Positions 33,136 to 41,894 of a stretch of 64,000 nt of DNA are shown here, piece by piece. Within the stretch, counting starts at the first letter, position 1, and each line of letters begins with the position of its first letter. Source of the DNA: Guyparkeria sp. WRN-7 (GTDB lineage Bacteria; Pseudomonadota; Gammaproteobacteria; Halothiobacillales; Halothiobacillaceae); contig NZ_LRFH01000014.1 of assembly GCF_001641825.1 (NCBI RefSeq), positions 124,001 to 188,000 on the forward strand, read 5' to 3'. The position numbers and the translations under genes were made by a program. Under the pieces are notes generated by a model. The model had not been told where the DNA came from. It ran no database searches and saw only the letters and a program-made list of their open reading frames with translations.

Positions 33136-34134
33136 TCAGCCCGGCCGGCGGGCGGTGATGATGGCCCGCCGGGGAGCTGGCAGGCCTTCGCGGGTGCGGG
33201 AGGGATCGTCGGGGTCGAGGAAGTCGACCAGCGACTGGCGGTCGCCGAACCAGTCGGTGCGGTGCTGTTCCTCGGCCGTGGTCACGGTCACGTCGACCAG
33301 CTCGGGGCGGGTGAAGCCCATGCGCCTGAGCCAGCCGATGACGGCGTCGGGACTGGGCAGGAACCAGACGTTGCGCATGCCGGCATAACGGTCGGCCGGC
33401 GTAAGGATGGTGGTGGCGTCGCCCTCGACCACCAGGGTCTCCAGCACCAGTTCGCCGCCGGGGCGCAGGCAGGCCTTGAGTTCGCCGAGGTGCGTAAACG
33501 GATCACGGCGGTGGTAGAGCACCCCCATGGAGAAGACGGTGTCGAAACGCGGGCGCTGCGGAAAATGTTCCAGGGTGGTGGGCACGATGCCGGCGCGCGT
33601 CTCGCCCAGCAGATGCGCCACGGCATGGAATTGCGCCACGAACACCCAGGTGGGATCGACGCCCAGCGCGAAGTCGGCGCCCGCTCCCAGCATGCGCCAG
33701 AGGTGATAACCGTTGCCGCTGCCGATATCCAGCACCCGCCGACCATCAAGTGGCTGGATATGGTCGACCAGCCGGTCCCACTTGAGGTCCGAGCGCCACT
33801 CGGTATCGATGGTGACGCCGAACAGCTCGTAGGGCCCCTTGCGCCAAGGGATCAGATCGCGCAACGCGTCCTCCAGCCCGGGCAGGGATTCCTCGGCACA
33901 GGCGGTGATCGCGGCACGGTCGAGATGATTGACGGCATCGGCTGGGCGCTCGGGCAGCCGGCCGACGGCGGCCAGCCATCGCGGCCAGTCGCCGTGGTTC
34001 ACCGCGGCCCAGTCGAAGGTCCGCCAGCCCTCCATCGGCATGCGCCGGGGAAGGTGGCCAAGCGCGGCGCGTGTCTGCCGGGCGATCCGCTCGATGCCGA
34101 GCGCGACCGACCGCTCCGTCGTCGCATCCGTCAT
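33136..34134 (-). CDS. cmoB: tRNA U34 carboxymethyltransferase CmoB
   Basis: Uses carboxy-SAM to make cmo5U34 in tRNA. 332 aa from the ATG at 34134 (MTDATTERSVALGIERIAR); E. coli CmoB is 323. WDRLVDHIQPLDGRRVLDIGSGNGYH is the SAM-binding region, and DTVFSMGVLYHRRDPFTHL is conserved. It begins 7 bp after the DUF2860 gene, so the two should share a transcript. Confidence 0.93.
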   Translation of the reverse strand: MTDATTERSVALGIERIARQTRAALGHLPRRMPMEGWRTFDWAAVNHGDWPRWLAAVGRLPERPADAVNHLDRAAITACAEESLPGLEDALRDLIPWRKGPYELFGVTIDTEWRSDLKWDRLVDHIQPLDGRRVLDIGSGNGYHLWRMLGAGADFALGVDPTWVFVAQFHAVAHLLGETRAGIVPTTLEHFPQRPRFDTVFSMGVLYHRRDPFTHLGELKACLRPGGELVLETLVVEGDATTILTPADRYAGMRNVWFLPSPDAVIGWLRRMGFTRPELVDVTVTTAEEQHRTDWFGDRQSLVDFLDPDDPSRTREGLPAPRRAIITARRPG

Positions 34135-34141
34135 GGGCCGA

Positions 34142-35164
34142 TCAGAAACGGTAGCCGAGACCGACGGCAAACAGGCCGGTGCGCTCGTCGTAGAACCGGA
34201 TGTCCGAATCGCGCTCGGACCAGACGCCGTAGGCGTTGACCGACCAGTTCGACCAGCCGAACGGCTCGGCATAGCGCACCCCCGCCATGACACCCATCTG
34301 GTTGCCGTCGCGGTATTCGTCGTAGATCGGCTGACGGGCATCGTAGCGGTCGACGCCGTAGTAGCCCGTCATCGAGAACTGCCAGCGCGCGATGTCGAGC
34401 TGGGCGGAAAGTTGCGGTCGAAGCAGCCAGCCGCGGTTGGCCGCTCCGTCGGCGTCAAGTCGACGGTATTGCACGCCGGGGGTCAGGCTAAGGTGATCGC
34501 TGATGGCAAGCCGGTAATTGAGATCGAAACGGTGTTCGTTGCCGTCACGAGCCAGCCGGCGGCGGTCGGCCGGCGATAGGCCAAGCGCCACGCCCGAGCG
34601 TTCCTCGTCGACGTTGCGGCGATAGAGTCGATAGTCCACCGACAGCCCCGTACCGGCAATGCCCGCGAGACCGAGACGCAGGCCCCGGCGGTCGACATCG
34701 GTGGCCTCACGCGGCACATCCACCACGAACGGATCCGACCAGGCCTCGCTGTCGGTCACCGTCACGGGGATGACCGCCGCGGTCAGCAATCCGACCCGAT
34801 CAACCAGATAGCGCGTTCCCAGTTCGAGCGCGATCTCGCCATCGGCGAGCGCCGAACGGGGCGTACCGGCATACAGTGACAGTCGACGCGGCACGAGCGT
34901 GTAATCGACCTGCCCGAGCACGCCGCCAATCATGCGCGTCTCGCGGGAAGACAGGCTGTAGAGGGAACCGATACGTTTCTGGTCGCTGGAAACCGCGAGA
35001 TTCGACCGGCTCGACACCACACCGCCCAGCGGCATGACCTGGCCGGACAGGCCGGTCTCGTCCGCGATGGGGCTGGCATGCGTGGTCTGACTCACGCCGA
35101 GCGCCAGGGCGATCGGGGCCAGGGACACGAGGGCCGCTGCCACGTATTTCTCAAACAGTTTCAT
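34142..35164 (-). CDS. DUF2860-family outer-membrane protein
   Basis: 340 aa with a signal peptide (MKLFEKYVAAALVSLAPIAL..., cleavage near 30). The sequence has GLSGQVMPLGGVVSSRSNLA, SDQKRIGSLYSLSSRETRM, LGLSPADRRRLARDGNEHRF, FGWSNWSVNAYGVW and a terminal aromatic RF, which I recognise as the DUF2860 pattern. Alternating strand periodicity and the C-terminal Phe point to a beta barrel. Function unknown. Unusually, it lies between cmoA and cmoB, genes normally adjacent, with only 7 bp to cmoB. Confidence 0.78.
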   Translation of the reverse strand: MKLFEKYVAAALVSLAPIALALGVSQTTHASPIADETGLSGQVMPLGGVVSSRSNLAVSSDQKRIGSLYSLSSRETRMIGGVLGQVDYTLVPRRLSLYAGTPRSALADGEIALELGTRYLVDRVGLLTAAVIPVTVTDSEAWSDPFVVDVPREATDVDRRGLRLGLAGIAGTGLSVDYRLYRRNVDEERSGVALGLSPADRRRLARDGNEHRFDLNYRLAISDHLSLTPGVQYRRLDADGAANRGWLLRPQLSAQLDIARWQFSMTGYYGVDRYDARQPIYDEYRDGNQMGVMAGVRYAEPFGWSNWSVNAYGVWSERDSDIRFYDERTGLFAVGLGYRF

Positions 35165-35276
35165 CGGTTCCGTTCCTGTTGTTCGCTTGCCACAAGGGTC
35201 GCGACCGTCCGGCGCGGACGATACAGCTTAGGTAATAAGTCCCCCGCCGCCATGCGGGGTTCCCTCGCGGCAGCGA

Positions 35277-36071
35277 TCAATCGACCTCGGATGTTGTTTT
35301 TTCGCATCGTTGCGCCAGCCAGAGACAGAACCCGTAGTGGCGCGACAGCATCACGACCTCATCGAAGCCGGCCGCACGCAGGCGCGCCTCGTGCGTCTCG
35401 ACCGTCTCGGTGCGCAGCACGTTTTCCAGCGCCTGACGCTTGCCGGCAATCTCGAGTTCCGAGTAGCCGTTGGCTCGCTTGAAATCGTGATGCAGCTCGG
35501 TCATCAGCGCCTCGGCACCGGCATCCGCTTCGTGCACCTTTTCTGCCAGCACCAGCACGCCCCCGGGGTGCAGGCCGTCATGGATGCGACCGATCACCGC
35601 CGCGCGCGCCTCGGGCTCGACGAACTGCAGCGTGTAGCCCAGCACCGCCATGGAGGCGTTCGTCGGCTCGATCTGGGCCAGGTCGGCACAGACCAGTTCG
35701 GTCCGGTAGGGGGACTGGAACGCGGCCAGCTGCGTGCGGGCCCGCTCGATCATCGCCGGCGAATTGTCGACACCGATCAGCTCGACGCCGGCGGGACGCT
35801 CGGCCATCCCGGCAAGCGCCGAACGGATCGAGAGCGTCATGGCGCCCAGCGAGCACCCCAGGTCGTAGACACGGGTATGGGGTCGGACGTGCCGGCGGGC
35901 GATCGCCGCGACCAGCTCCAGGTTGAAGCGGTAGCCCGGCACCGAGCGGGAAATCATGTCCGGAAAGACGGCCGCGACCGCCGCGTCGAAGCGGAAGGCG
36001 GCGGGCGGATGCGGGTCGCGATAGAGATCGTCACGACCACTGGAGACGGGCTGTTCTCGCGAATCCGGCAT
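35277..36071 (-). CDS. cmoA: Carboxy-SAM synthase CmoA
   Basis: Converts SAM and prephenate to carboxy-S-adenosylmethionine, the donor for CmoB. 264 aa. FPDMISRSVPGYRFNLELVA, then VYDLGCSLGAMTLSIR, IGVDNSPAMIERAR and VLGYTLQFVEPEAR. First gene of the cmoA-DUF2860-cmoB group. Confidence 0.95.
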   Translation of the reverse strand: MPDSREQPVSSGRDDLYRDPHPPAAFRFDAAVAAVFPDMISRSVPGYRFNLELVAAIARRHVRPHTRVYDLGCSLGAMTLSIRSALAGMAERPAGVELIGVDNSPAMIERARTQLAAFQSPYRTELVCADLAQIEPTNASMAVLGYTLQFVEPEARAAVIGRIHDGLHPGGVLVLAEKVHEADAGAEALMTELHHDFKRANGYSELEIAGKRQALENVLRTETVETHEARLRAAGFDEVVMLSRHYGFCLWLAQRCEKTTSEVD

Positions 36072-36144
36072 GACAGGCTCGGGCTGACTTCGGGCCGCGA
36101 AGTCTACCGCGACGCGGGCAGGGGTAACAGTCTCAGATCGGACG

Positions 36145-37272
36145 CTACGGACGCAGGCCCCGGCGGGCGAGTTCCTCGGCCACCGCCTCGGGCGGCCCGC
36201 TGAAGACGATCCGCTCGCGCTTGTTGGCCAACTGGTAGTCGTACATCGGATCGTAGTAGTCGACCAGCATGACGCGGATCAGCTCGCGCAGCCCGTCGAG
36301 GTCCTCGTGCCCGTACCAGGCGTCGAGCGCCTCCTCGGCCAGGCCACGCACCTGAGCATGGCGGGCGCCGCCCAGACGCTTTGCCACCCGGTCGATCGCA
36401 CCGAGGATGTGCTCGCGCACACGCGTGCTCGCCCCGTCCGCGTCGGTGGCCAGCACGCGCCGGTAACCGGCCTCGAGATCGATGATGTAATCCTTGAGGC
36501 TCTGCTCGACCCGTTCATCGAGTGGCCGCTCGATCACCACCAGCGGCGAGCGCGACATGCGCTCGAACAGGGCCGGCGGCACCTGGCGGGCACCGACCAT
36601 CTTGCCCTCGTCCTCGACCAGGATGGGTTCGTCGGGCGCGCGATTGCGCAGCCGAAGCAGGTCGATGGCGACCTGGTTCTCGAAATCGATCGGCGTGGGC
36701 TGCGGTTCGGGCTCGCGGCCGAAGGCCGAACCCTTGTGGCGGGCGCGGCCCTCGAGGTCGATGTGACGCTCGAATCGGTGCAGGAACGGGGTTTTCCCCA
36801 CGCCCGTCCGCCCACCGAGCATGATCAGCGGGGCATCGGCCGACTGGGTCTCGATGGCATCGAGCAGGAAGCGCCGCATGGCCTTGTAGCCGCCGGCGAT
36901 GCGCGGATAGACGATGCCGGTTTCCTCGAACAGCATCCGCTGGGTCAGCCGCGAGCGCAGACCGCCGCGAAAGCAGTACAGCAGTCCCTCGGGGTACGCC
37001 TCGGCGAACGCTCGCCATTGGGCGACGCGGCGCGCCTTTTCCTCGGCGTCGACCAACTCGTAGCCGAGCGCGATCGCCGCATCCTGGCCGGCTTCCTTGT
37101 AACGGATGCCGACCTGGCGTCGCTCCTCGTCGGTGAGCAGGGGCACGTTTTCCGCGCCCGGGAAGGCGCCCTGCTCGAATTCGACCGGAGCGCGCAGATC
37201 CATCAGCGGCCGGTCCTCGAGGAAGACCGAGGCGATATCGGTAAATACCGGCAGGTCGGAGCGACCGTTCAC
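36145..37272 (-). CDS. mnmH: tRNA 2-selenouridine synthase MnmH (SelU)
   Basis: Replaces sulfur by selenium at s2U34 in tRNA, via a geranylated intermediate, using selenophosphate. 375 aa from GTG 37272, which overlaps the selD stop (GTGA) and follows a GGAGGGAG Shine-Dalgarno. N-terminal rhodanese domain with active Cys in [12 protein letters not shown], then the P-loop GRTGVGKT in the C-terminal domain. The frame continues to 37605 but that would lie inside selD. Confidence 0.93.
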   Translation of the reverse strand: MNGRSDLPVFTDIASVFLEDRPLMDLRAPVEFEQGAFPGAENVPLLTDEERRQVGIRYKEAGQDAAIALGYELVDAEEKARRVAQWRAFAEAYPEGLLYCFRGGLRSRLTQRMLFEETGIVYPRIAGGYKAMRRFLLDAIETQSADAPLIMLGGRTGVGKTPFLHRFERHIDLEGRARHKGSAFGREPEPQPTPIDFENQVAIDLLRLRNRAPDEPILVEDEGKMVGARQVPPALFERMSRSPLVVIERPLDERVEQSLKDYIIDLEAGYRRVLATDADGASTRVREHILGAIDRVAKRLGGARHAQVRGLAEEALDAWYGHEDLDGLRELIRVMLVDYYDPMYDYQLANKRERIVFSGPPEAVAEELARRGLRP

Positions 37273-38333
37273 GATGCCTCTCCCTCCTCGAACACCACGC
37301 GCGGGCCGTCGGCCTCTTCCCGCATGGTGCCGATCGGTGCGGCATGCAGGCCGGCCTCGGCGAGCATGGCGGCGACCTCGTCGGCGGCATCGGGCCGGAC
37401 GGCCACCAGCAGCCCGCCGGAGGTCTGCGGATCGCAGACCACGGCGCGGGCGAACTCGCTCATCTCGCCGAGATCCGCGCCATAGCTGGCAAAGTTGCGA
37501 CCCGTGCCGCCGGGCATCTGGCCGGCGGCGATGTAGTCGGCCACCGACTCGATCAGCGGCAGGGCGGCGACGTCGATTGCCGCACACAAGCCGCTGCCAC
37601 GGCACAGTTCGAGCAGATGCCCGCCCAGGCCGAAGCCGGTCACGTCGGTCATGGCGGTCACCGCCTCGATCGCGGCCAGATCCCGGCCGATGCGGTTCAG
37701 GCGCATCATGCTCTCGGGAGCGAGATCGGCATGCTCCTCACGGAGCACGTCATTCTTCTGCGCGGTGCTCAGCACGCCCACGCCCAGCGGCTTGGTCAAG
37801 AACAGCCGGTCACCGGCACGCGCCGTGTCGTTGCGCTTGAGCCGGTCGAGCTCGACCCGACCGGTGACCGCCAGCCCGAAGATGGGCTCGGGGGCGTCGA
37901 TCGAATGCCCGCCGGCAAGCGTGATGCCCGCATCCAGGCAGGCGCTTCGCCCGCCGTCGATCACCGCCGCGGCAATTTCGGGACCCAGCTTGTCGATCGG
38001 CCAGCCGAGAATGGCGATCGCCAGCATCGGTTCGCCCCCCATGGCATAGACGTCGCTGATGGCGTTGGTCGCGGCGATCCGACCGAAAGTGAAGGGGTCG
38101 TCGACGATCGGCATGAAGAAATCGGTGGTCGAGATCACCGCACTGCCGTCGCCGAGGTCATAGACCGCGGCGTCGTCGCGGGAGTCGTTGCCGACGATCA
38201 GTCGGGCATCCGGCCGGCTCGGTGTCAGGGTCGAGGCAAGCATGTCGTCCAGCAGGGCGGGCGAGATCTTGCAGCCGCAGCCAGCACCGTGGCTGTACTG
38301 GGTGAGTCGGACGGGATCGGTCGAATCGGGCAT
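37269..38333 (-). CDS. selD: Selenide, water dikinase
   Basis: Makes selenophosphate from selenide and ATP. 354 aa. N-terminal [16 protein letters not shown] with catalytic C19 and K22 (Cys, not selenocysteine). Metal and ATP residues in [13 protein letters not shown] and [13 protein letters not shown]-type motifs. It is translationally coupled to mnmH, so selenium is used for tRNA 2-selenouridine; no selA, selB or tRNA-Sec is in the window. Confidence 0.94.
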   Translation of the reverse strand: MPDSTDPVRLTQYSHGAGCGCKISPALLDDMLASTLTPSRPDARLIVGNDSRDDAAVYDLGDGSAVISTTDFFMPIVDDPFTFGRIAATNAISDVYAMGGEPMLAIAILGWPIDKLGPEIAAAVIDGGRSACLDAGITLAGGHSIDAPEPIFGLAVTGRVELDRLKRNDTARAGDRLFLTKPLGVGVLSTAQKNDVLREEHADLAPESMMRLNRIGRDLAAIEAVTAMTDVTGFGLGGHLLELCRGSGLCAAIDVAALPLIESVADYIAAGQMPGGTGRNFASYGADLGEMSEFARAVVCDPQTSGGLLVAVRPDAADEVAAMLAEAGLHAAPIGTMREEADGPRVVFEEGEAS

Positions 38334-38418
38334 GGTCTTCGGTATCCGTGGTCAAGCGAGCGGCCGAACCGGAGGGTGCGCCGGATCGTTCGGTTCGACG
38401 GGCCGCCGGCCCGTTGGT

Positions 38419-39216
38419 TCAGGGCAGATGCGGGTCGGGCAACGACTCGAACGCCGGCCTGGCGAACCAGTAGCCCTGGAAGAGCTGGACGCCGTACTCG
38501 CGCAGAGTCTCGTACTCGGCACGGGTCTCGACGCCCTCGGCGATCAGGCGGATGTCCATCTCCTCGCACATCACCGCCGTCGAACGAACCACTGCCTGGC
38601 GGCTCCTGTCGGTGTCGATACCGCGGACCAGGTTGAGGTCGATCTTGACCACGTCGGGCTCGAGTTCGATCAGGTGATTGAGCCCGGCGAAACCCTCGCC
38701 GTAGTCGTCGATCGCCCGCAGCAGCCCACGTTCGCGATATTCGTCAAAGATCGACTTGAGATGATTGCGATCGACGATTTCCTCGGCCTCCGTCACCTCG
38801 AATATCAGCTTGTGCGGATCGATGCCGTAAATCTCGGCCGCTTCCATGGTCGCGCGAATGCAGGCCTGCGGCTTGTAGACCGCGTTGGGCATGAAGTTGA
38901 TGCTCAGGCGCGTCTCGATATCGAGTTCGGCGGCCAGTCGAATCGCCGTGATCCGGGCGGCCTGGTCGAAGTAATAGCGATTGCGATCGTTCACCTGCGA
39001 GAGCACCGAGCCGGCACCCTCGCCATTGGGCCCGCGCACCAGCGCCTCGTACGCATACACGCCGCCCTGATCGATGTCGACGATGGGCTGGAAAGCCATC
39101 GAGAATTCGAAGCCGAGGCTGTTCTTGGCATCCTGAAGGCAGTCCCGGCAGGTAACCTGCCGAACCCCGTCGGGGAAGATCTCGACGTCGTTGAGTTCGG
39201 GAACGTGTTCGGACAT
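38419..39216 (-). CDS. EAL-domain cyclic di-GMP phosphodiesterase
   Basis: 265 aa. The EAL signature is YEALVRG (E57). The other catalytic residues are present: N107 in INFMPN, E140 in FEVTEAE, D170-D171 in IDDYGEGFAG, K191 in VKIDLN, plus AEGVE and FQGYWFARP. It should be an active phosphodiesterase. The N-terminal 25 residues hold a CRDC pair (C23/C26), a possible redox or metal site. No GGDEF domain. It is third in a PAS-GNAT-EAL gene row, 55 bp after the GNAT gene. Confidence 0.9.
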   Translation of the reverse strand: MSEHVPELNDVEIFPDGVRQVTCRDCLQDAKNSLGFEFSMAFQPIVDIDQGGVYAYEALVRGPNGEGAGSVLSQVNDRNRYYFDQAARITAIRLAAELDIETRLSINFMPNAVYKPQACIRATMEAAEIYGIDPHKLIFEVTEAEEIVDRNHLKSIFDEYRERGLLRAIDDYGEGFAGLNHLIELEPDVVKIDLNLVRGIDTDRSRQAVVRSTAVMCEEMDIRLIAEGVETRAEYETLREYGVQLFQGYWFARPAFESLPDPHLP

Positions 39217-39271
39217 GGACAGAAACTGCCTTCAGGACCGCGGCAATCGCGCGGATTCGTACCAAGGGGCG

Positions 39272-39844
39272 TCAGTCTAGCAAAAGCGCGTTGAGCGCCG
39301 TGCGCTCCATGATGTAGTCGTCCATGACGTAACCGCCACCGATCGGCAGGCAGTCGCTCGCAATGATCGAGAAGCCGGCACGACCGTAGGCACGGATCGC
39401 GGCACGATTGTGACGGTTGACGCGCAACCGGGCGACATCGTGCCCCGCGATGGCAATCTGCCGGCAGGTCGCCTCGATCAGCCAGCGGCCCAGTCCGCAG
39501 CCGTGCAGGGCGGGCAGCAGGTAGAGCTTGTCGATGAATGCGGCATCGACCCCTCCCTGCCACGCGGAAAAACCCGCCGGGTACGGCCCCAGATACAGCA
39601 GCGAGAACCGGGTTCCCGCTTCTCGTGCCGAGCGCAGTGACGGCAGGGCGTAACCACGGCCGAGCATGTAATGCACCTGCGCGGCACCGATAATGGGCGG
39701 GTAGACCTGCCACCAGATGCGTTCGGCCAGCGCGGCGATGGTCGCGAGATCCACGTCAGCAGCGGGCACCAGTTCGATCCCGGCGACGCCAAAGGCGGAT
39801 GCGGGAAGCGATGCGGTAGTGCTCGCCGCGAACGGAGGGGTCAT
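39272..39844 (-). CDS. GNAT-family N-acetyltransferase
   Basis: 190 aa from the ATG at 39844, which overlaps the stop of the PAS gene (ATGA). Acetyl-CoA motif A is LYLLPALHGCGLGRWLIEA, followed by LRVNRHNRAAIRAYGRAGFSI, both typical of GNAT folds. Substrate cannot be told from sequence. Its coupling to a PAS sensor and an EAL gene suggests a shared signalling context. Confidence 0.87.
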   Translation of the reverse strand: MTPPFAASTTASLPASAFGVAGIELVPAADVDLATIAALAERIWWQVYPPIIGAAQVHYMLGRGYALPSLRSAREAGTRFSLLYLGPYPAGFSAWQGGVDAAFIDKLYLLPALHGCGLGRWLIEATCRQIAIAGHDVARLRVNRHNRAAIRAYGRAGFSIIASDCLPIGGGYVMDDYIMERTALNALLLD

Positions 39845-40395
39845 GCCCGCGCCGAGAGCACCATCTGCTGCAGGGTGTCGTAACCGCGCCGATGCACGAA
39901 GCGGTTCATCACGTCGATTGCCGGTCGAAAGCGCGCCTCGCCGTCGCCGGAGGCCTTCTGTTCGGCGGCGCGCATGTCGGCGAACAGCGTCTCCCACTCC
40001 GGCACCAGTTCGGCGCGGGGCAGGAACCGGGCCGAGGTATAACCGCTGGTCTCGCCGTTCTTGCGAATCGGTGCGACCCGGGTGAGCACCCAGTAGTGAT
40101 CGCCGTTCTTGCAGCGATTCTTGACGATGCCGAAGAATTCCTCGTCGGCACGAATCGTCTGCCACATCAGGTAGTAGATCGTGTCGGGGACGTCGGGGTG
40201 GCGCAGGATGTTATGCGGCTGACCGATCAGCTCGTCGACCTCGAAGCCGGAGATCTCGGCCAGCGAGCGACTCGCCTGGGTGATTATCCCCTGGCAATCC
40301 GTCTTCGACTGCAGCGCCCGGTGACTGCCCAACCCGACCACGCGGCCGGTGACCTGACGAATGTCGATCGGTGGCTGGTACTCCATCGACAGCAT
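39841..40395 (-). CDS. Aer-type PAS-domain protein
   Basis: 184 aa from the ATG at 40395, which has GGAGGAG 7 nt upstream. One PAS domain of the chemotaxis or redox-sensing kind: ILRHPDVPDTIYYLMWQTIR, then FFGIVKNRCKNGDHYWVLTR. In Aer and relatives, this PAS type carries FAD or responds to redox state. No output domain follows, only a helical tail (FADMRAAEQKASGDG...). It probably signals by partner contact; the co-transcribed GNAT and EAL proteins are the natural candidates. Confidence 0.85.
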   Translation of the reverse strand: MLSMEYQPPIDIRQVTGRVVGLGSHRALQSKTDCQGIITQASRSLAEISGFEVDELIGQPHNILRHPDVPDTIYYLMWQTIRADEEFFGIVKNRCKNGDHYWVLTRVAPIRKNGETSGYTSARFLPRAELVPEWETLFADMRAAEQKASGDGEARFRPAIDVMNRFVHRRGYDTLQQMVLSARA

Positions 40396-40486
40396 GGCGA
40401 CGCTCCTCCCCAAGAAAAATCGATCGGGTATTAAAGCCCGGAGCCCTTGTCCCTTCAACCAAGCATGACACTTGGGTTAGCTCGAT

Positions 40487-41833
40487 TCACTTGCCGATGC
40501 AGAAACTGCCGAATATCTCGCCGAGCAGGTCGTCCGCCGTATAGCGTCCGGTAATCGCTTCCATCGCCGACTGGGCGCGGCGCAGCGACTCGGCCGCCAG
40601 TTCGCCGGCACCCAGGTCGAGGGCGCCGGCCGCCTCGACCAGGCTCGCCTGCGCGGCCTCGAGTGCCTCGAGGTGACGACGACGGGCAATGAAGGGATCC
40701 TCCGCCCGATCGGACAGCCCGGCAAGCTGACGCAGCTCGTGGCGCAGCGCATCGATGCCCGCGCCGGTGCGCGCACTCAACCGCAAGGTGCCGTTCTCGA
40801 CCCGCTCGGAGGCGGTGCCGTCGATCAGGTCGATCTTGTTGATCACCGTGAGCAGGGGCTTGTCCGGCAGGCGCTCGAGCGTGTCCTCGTCCTCGGCCGA
40901 GCGACCGCGGGCGCCGTCGATCAGCAGCAGGATGAGGTCCGCCCGCTCGACCTCCTCCCAGGCACGTCGAATGCCCTCCTGCTCGATCGGATCCTCGCTC
41001 TCGCGCAGGCCAGCGGTGTCGATCACGTGGATCGGCAAGCCATCGAGCATGATTTCCGCCCGCAGGACGTCGCGGGTGGTGCCGGCGATCTCGGTGACGA
41101 TGGCCCGCGACTCGCCCGCGAGCTGGTTGAGCAGACTCGACTTGCCGGCATTCGGCTGGCCGACGATCACCAGCTGCAACCCTTCGCGCAGTCGCACCCC
41201 TTCGCCGGTGCGGCTCAACAGATCGGCCAGTTCGGCGCGGAGATCGGCCAGCTGATCGCGCAGGCGGGTGTCGGAAAGAAAATCGATCTCCTCTTCGGGG
41301 AAATCGAGTGCCGCCTCGATATACATGCGCAGGTGGATCAGGTGCTCGACGAAGGCATCGACACGCTCGGAGAACACGCCGGTCAGCGAGCGCCGGGCCG
41401 CGGTGGCCGCCTGGGTGGAACCGGCCTCGATCAGATCGGCGACCGCCTCGGCCTGAGCGAGATCCATGCGGCCGTTGAGAAAGGCTCTCTCGGTGAACTC
41501 GCCCGGCCGGGCCATGCGCGCCCCGCAGCCGATCATCTCCTCGACGGCGGCATCCAGGAGCACCGGGTTGCCGTGCCCCTGCCACTCGACCACGTCCTCG
41601 CCGGTGTAGGAATGCGGTCCGGGAAAGTAGAGGACGATGCCGTCGTCGAGCACCGCGCCGTCGGCGCGGCGTTTCAGATCGGCGTAGTGGGCATGCCGCG
41701 GGCGGGGCGCGACGCCCGTCAGGCGCTCGATGATCGCGCCGGCCTCCGGGCCGGACAGACGCACCACCCCGACGCCCGCCCGACCAGCGGCGGTGGCCAC
41801 GGCGCAGATCGTCTCGACGGGGGGTTGGCTCAT
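40487..41833 (-). CDS. mnmE: tRNA modification GTPase MnmE (TrmE)
   Basis: GTPase partner of MnmG for wobble cmnm5U. 448 aa. N-terminal folate-binding fold (VRLSGPEAGAIIERLTG), G-domain with P-loop GQPNAGKSSLLNQLAG and DTAGLRESEDPIEQEGI, and the C-terminal CIGK. It lies next to yidC, in the normal yidC-mnmE order. Start ATG 41833. Confidence 0.97.
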   Translation of the reverse strand: MSQPPVETICAVATAAGRAGVGVVRLSGPEAGAIIERLTGVAPRPRHAHYADLKRRADGAVLDDGIVLYFPGPHSYTGEDVVEWQGHGNPVLLDAAVEEMIGCGARMARPGEFTERAFLNGRMDLAQAEAVADLIEAGSTQAATAARRSLTGVFSERVDAFVEHLIHLRMYIEAALDFPEEEIDFLSDTRLRDQLADLRAELADLLSRTGEGVRLREGLQLVIVGQPNAGKSSLLNQLAGESRAIVTEIAGTTRDVLRAEIMLDGLPIHVIDTAGLRESEDPIEQEGIRRAWEEVERADLILLLIDGARGRSAEDEDTLERLPDKPLLTVINKIDLIDGTASERVENGTLRLSARTGAGIDALRHELRQLAGLSDRAEDPFIARRRHLEALEAAQASLVEAAGALDLGAGELAAESLRRAQSAMEAITGRYTADDLLGEIFGSFCIGK

Positions 41834-41868
41834 CCGGCTCCGCTCGCGTTGGCCGTCAGAAAGGCCGA

Positions 41869-41884
41869 TGTTTCACGGGAAACA
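41869..41884. promoter_or_regulatory. parS centromere-like site in the mnmE-yidC gap
   Basis: TGTTTCACGGGAAACA matches the canonical ParB site TGTTTCACGTGAAACA at 15 of 16 positions. It sits in the 61-bp gap between yidC and mnmE, about 2.9 kb from dnaA. A second near match lies at 50840. Confidence 0.8.
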
Positions 41885-41894
41885 CCGGTGCCGG

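Noticed and set aside
38398-38414. ACGGGCC-GCC-GGCCCGT palindrome between selD and the EAL gene
   Set aside because: Very short loop and no T-run; probably incidental GC-rich sequence.
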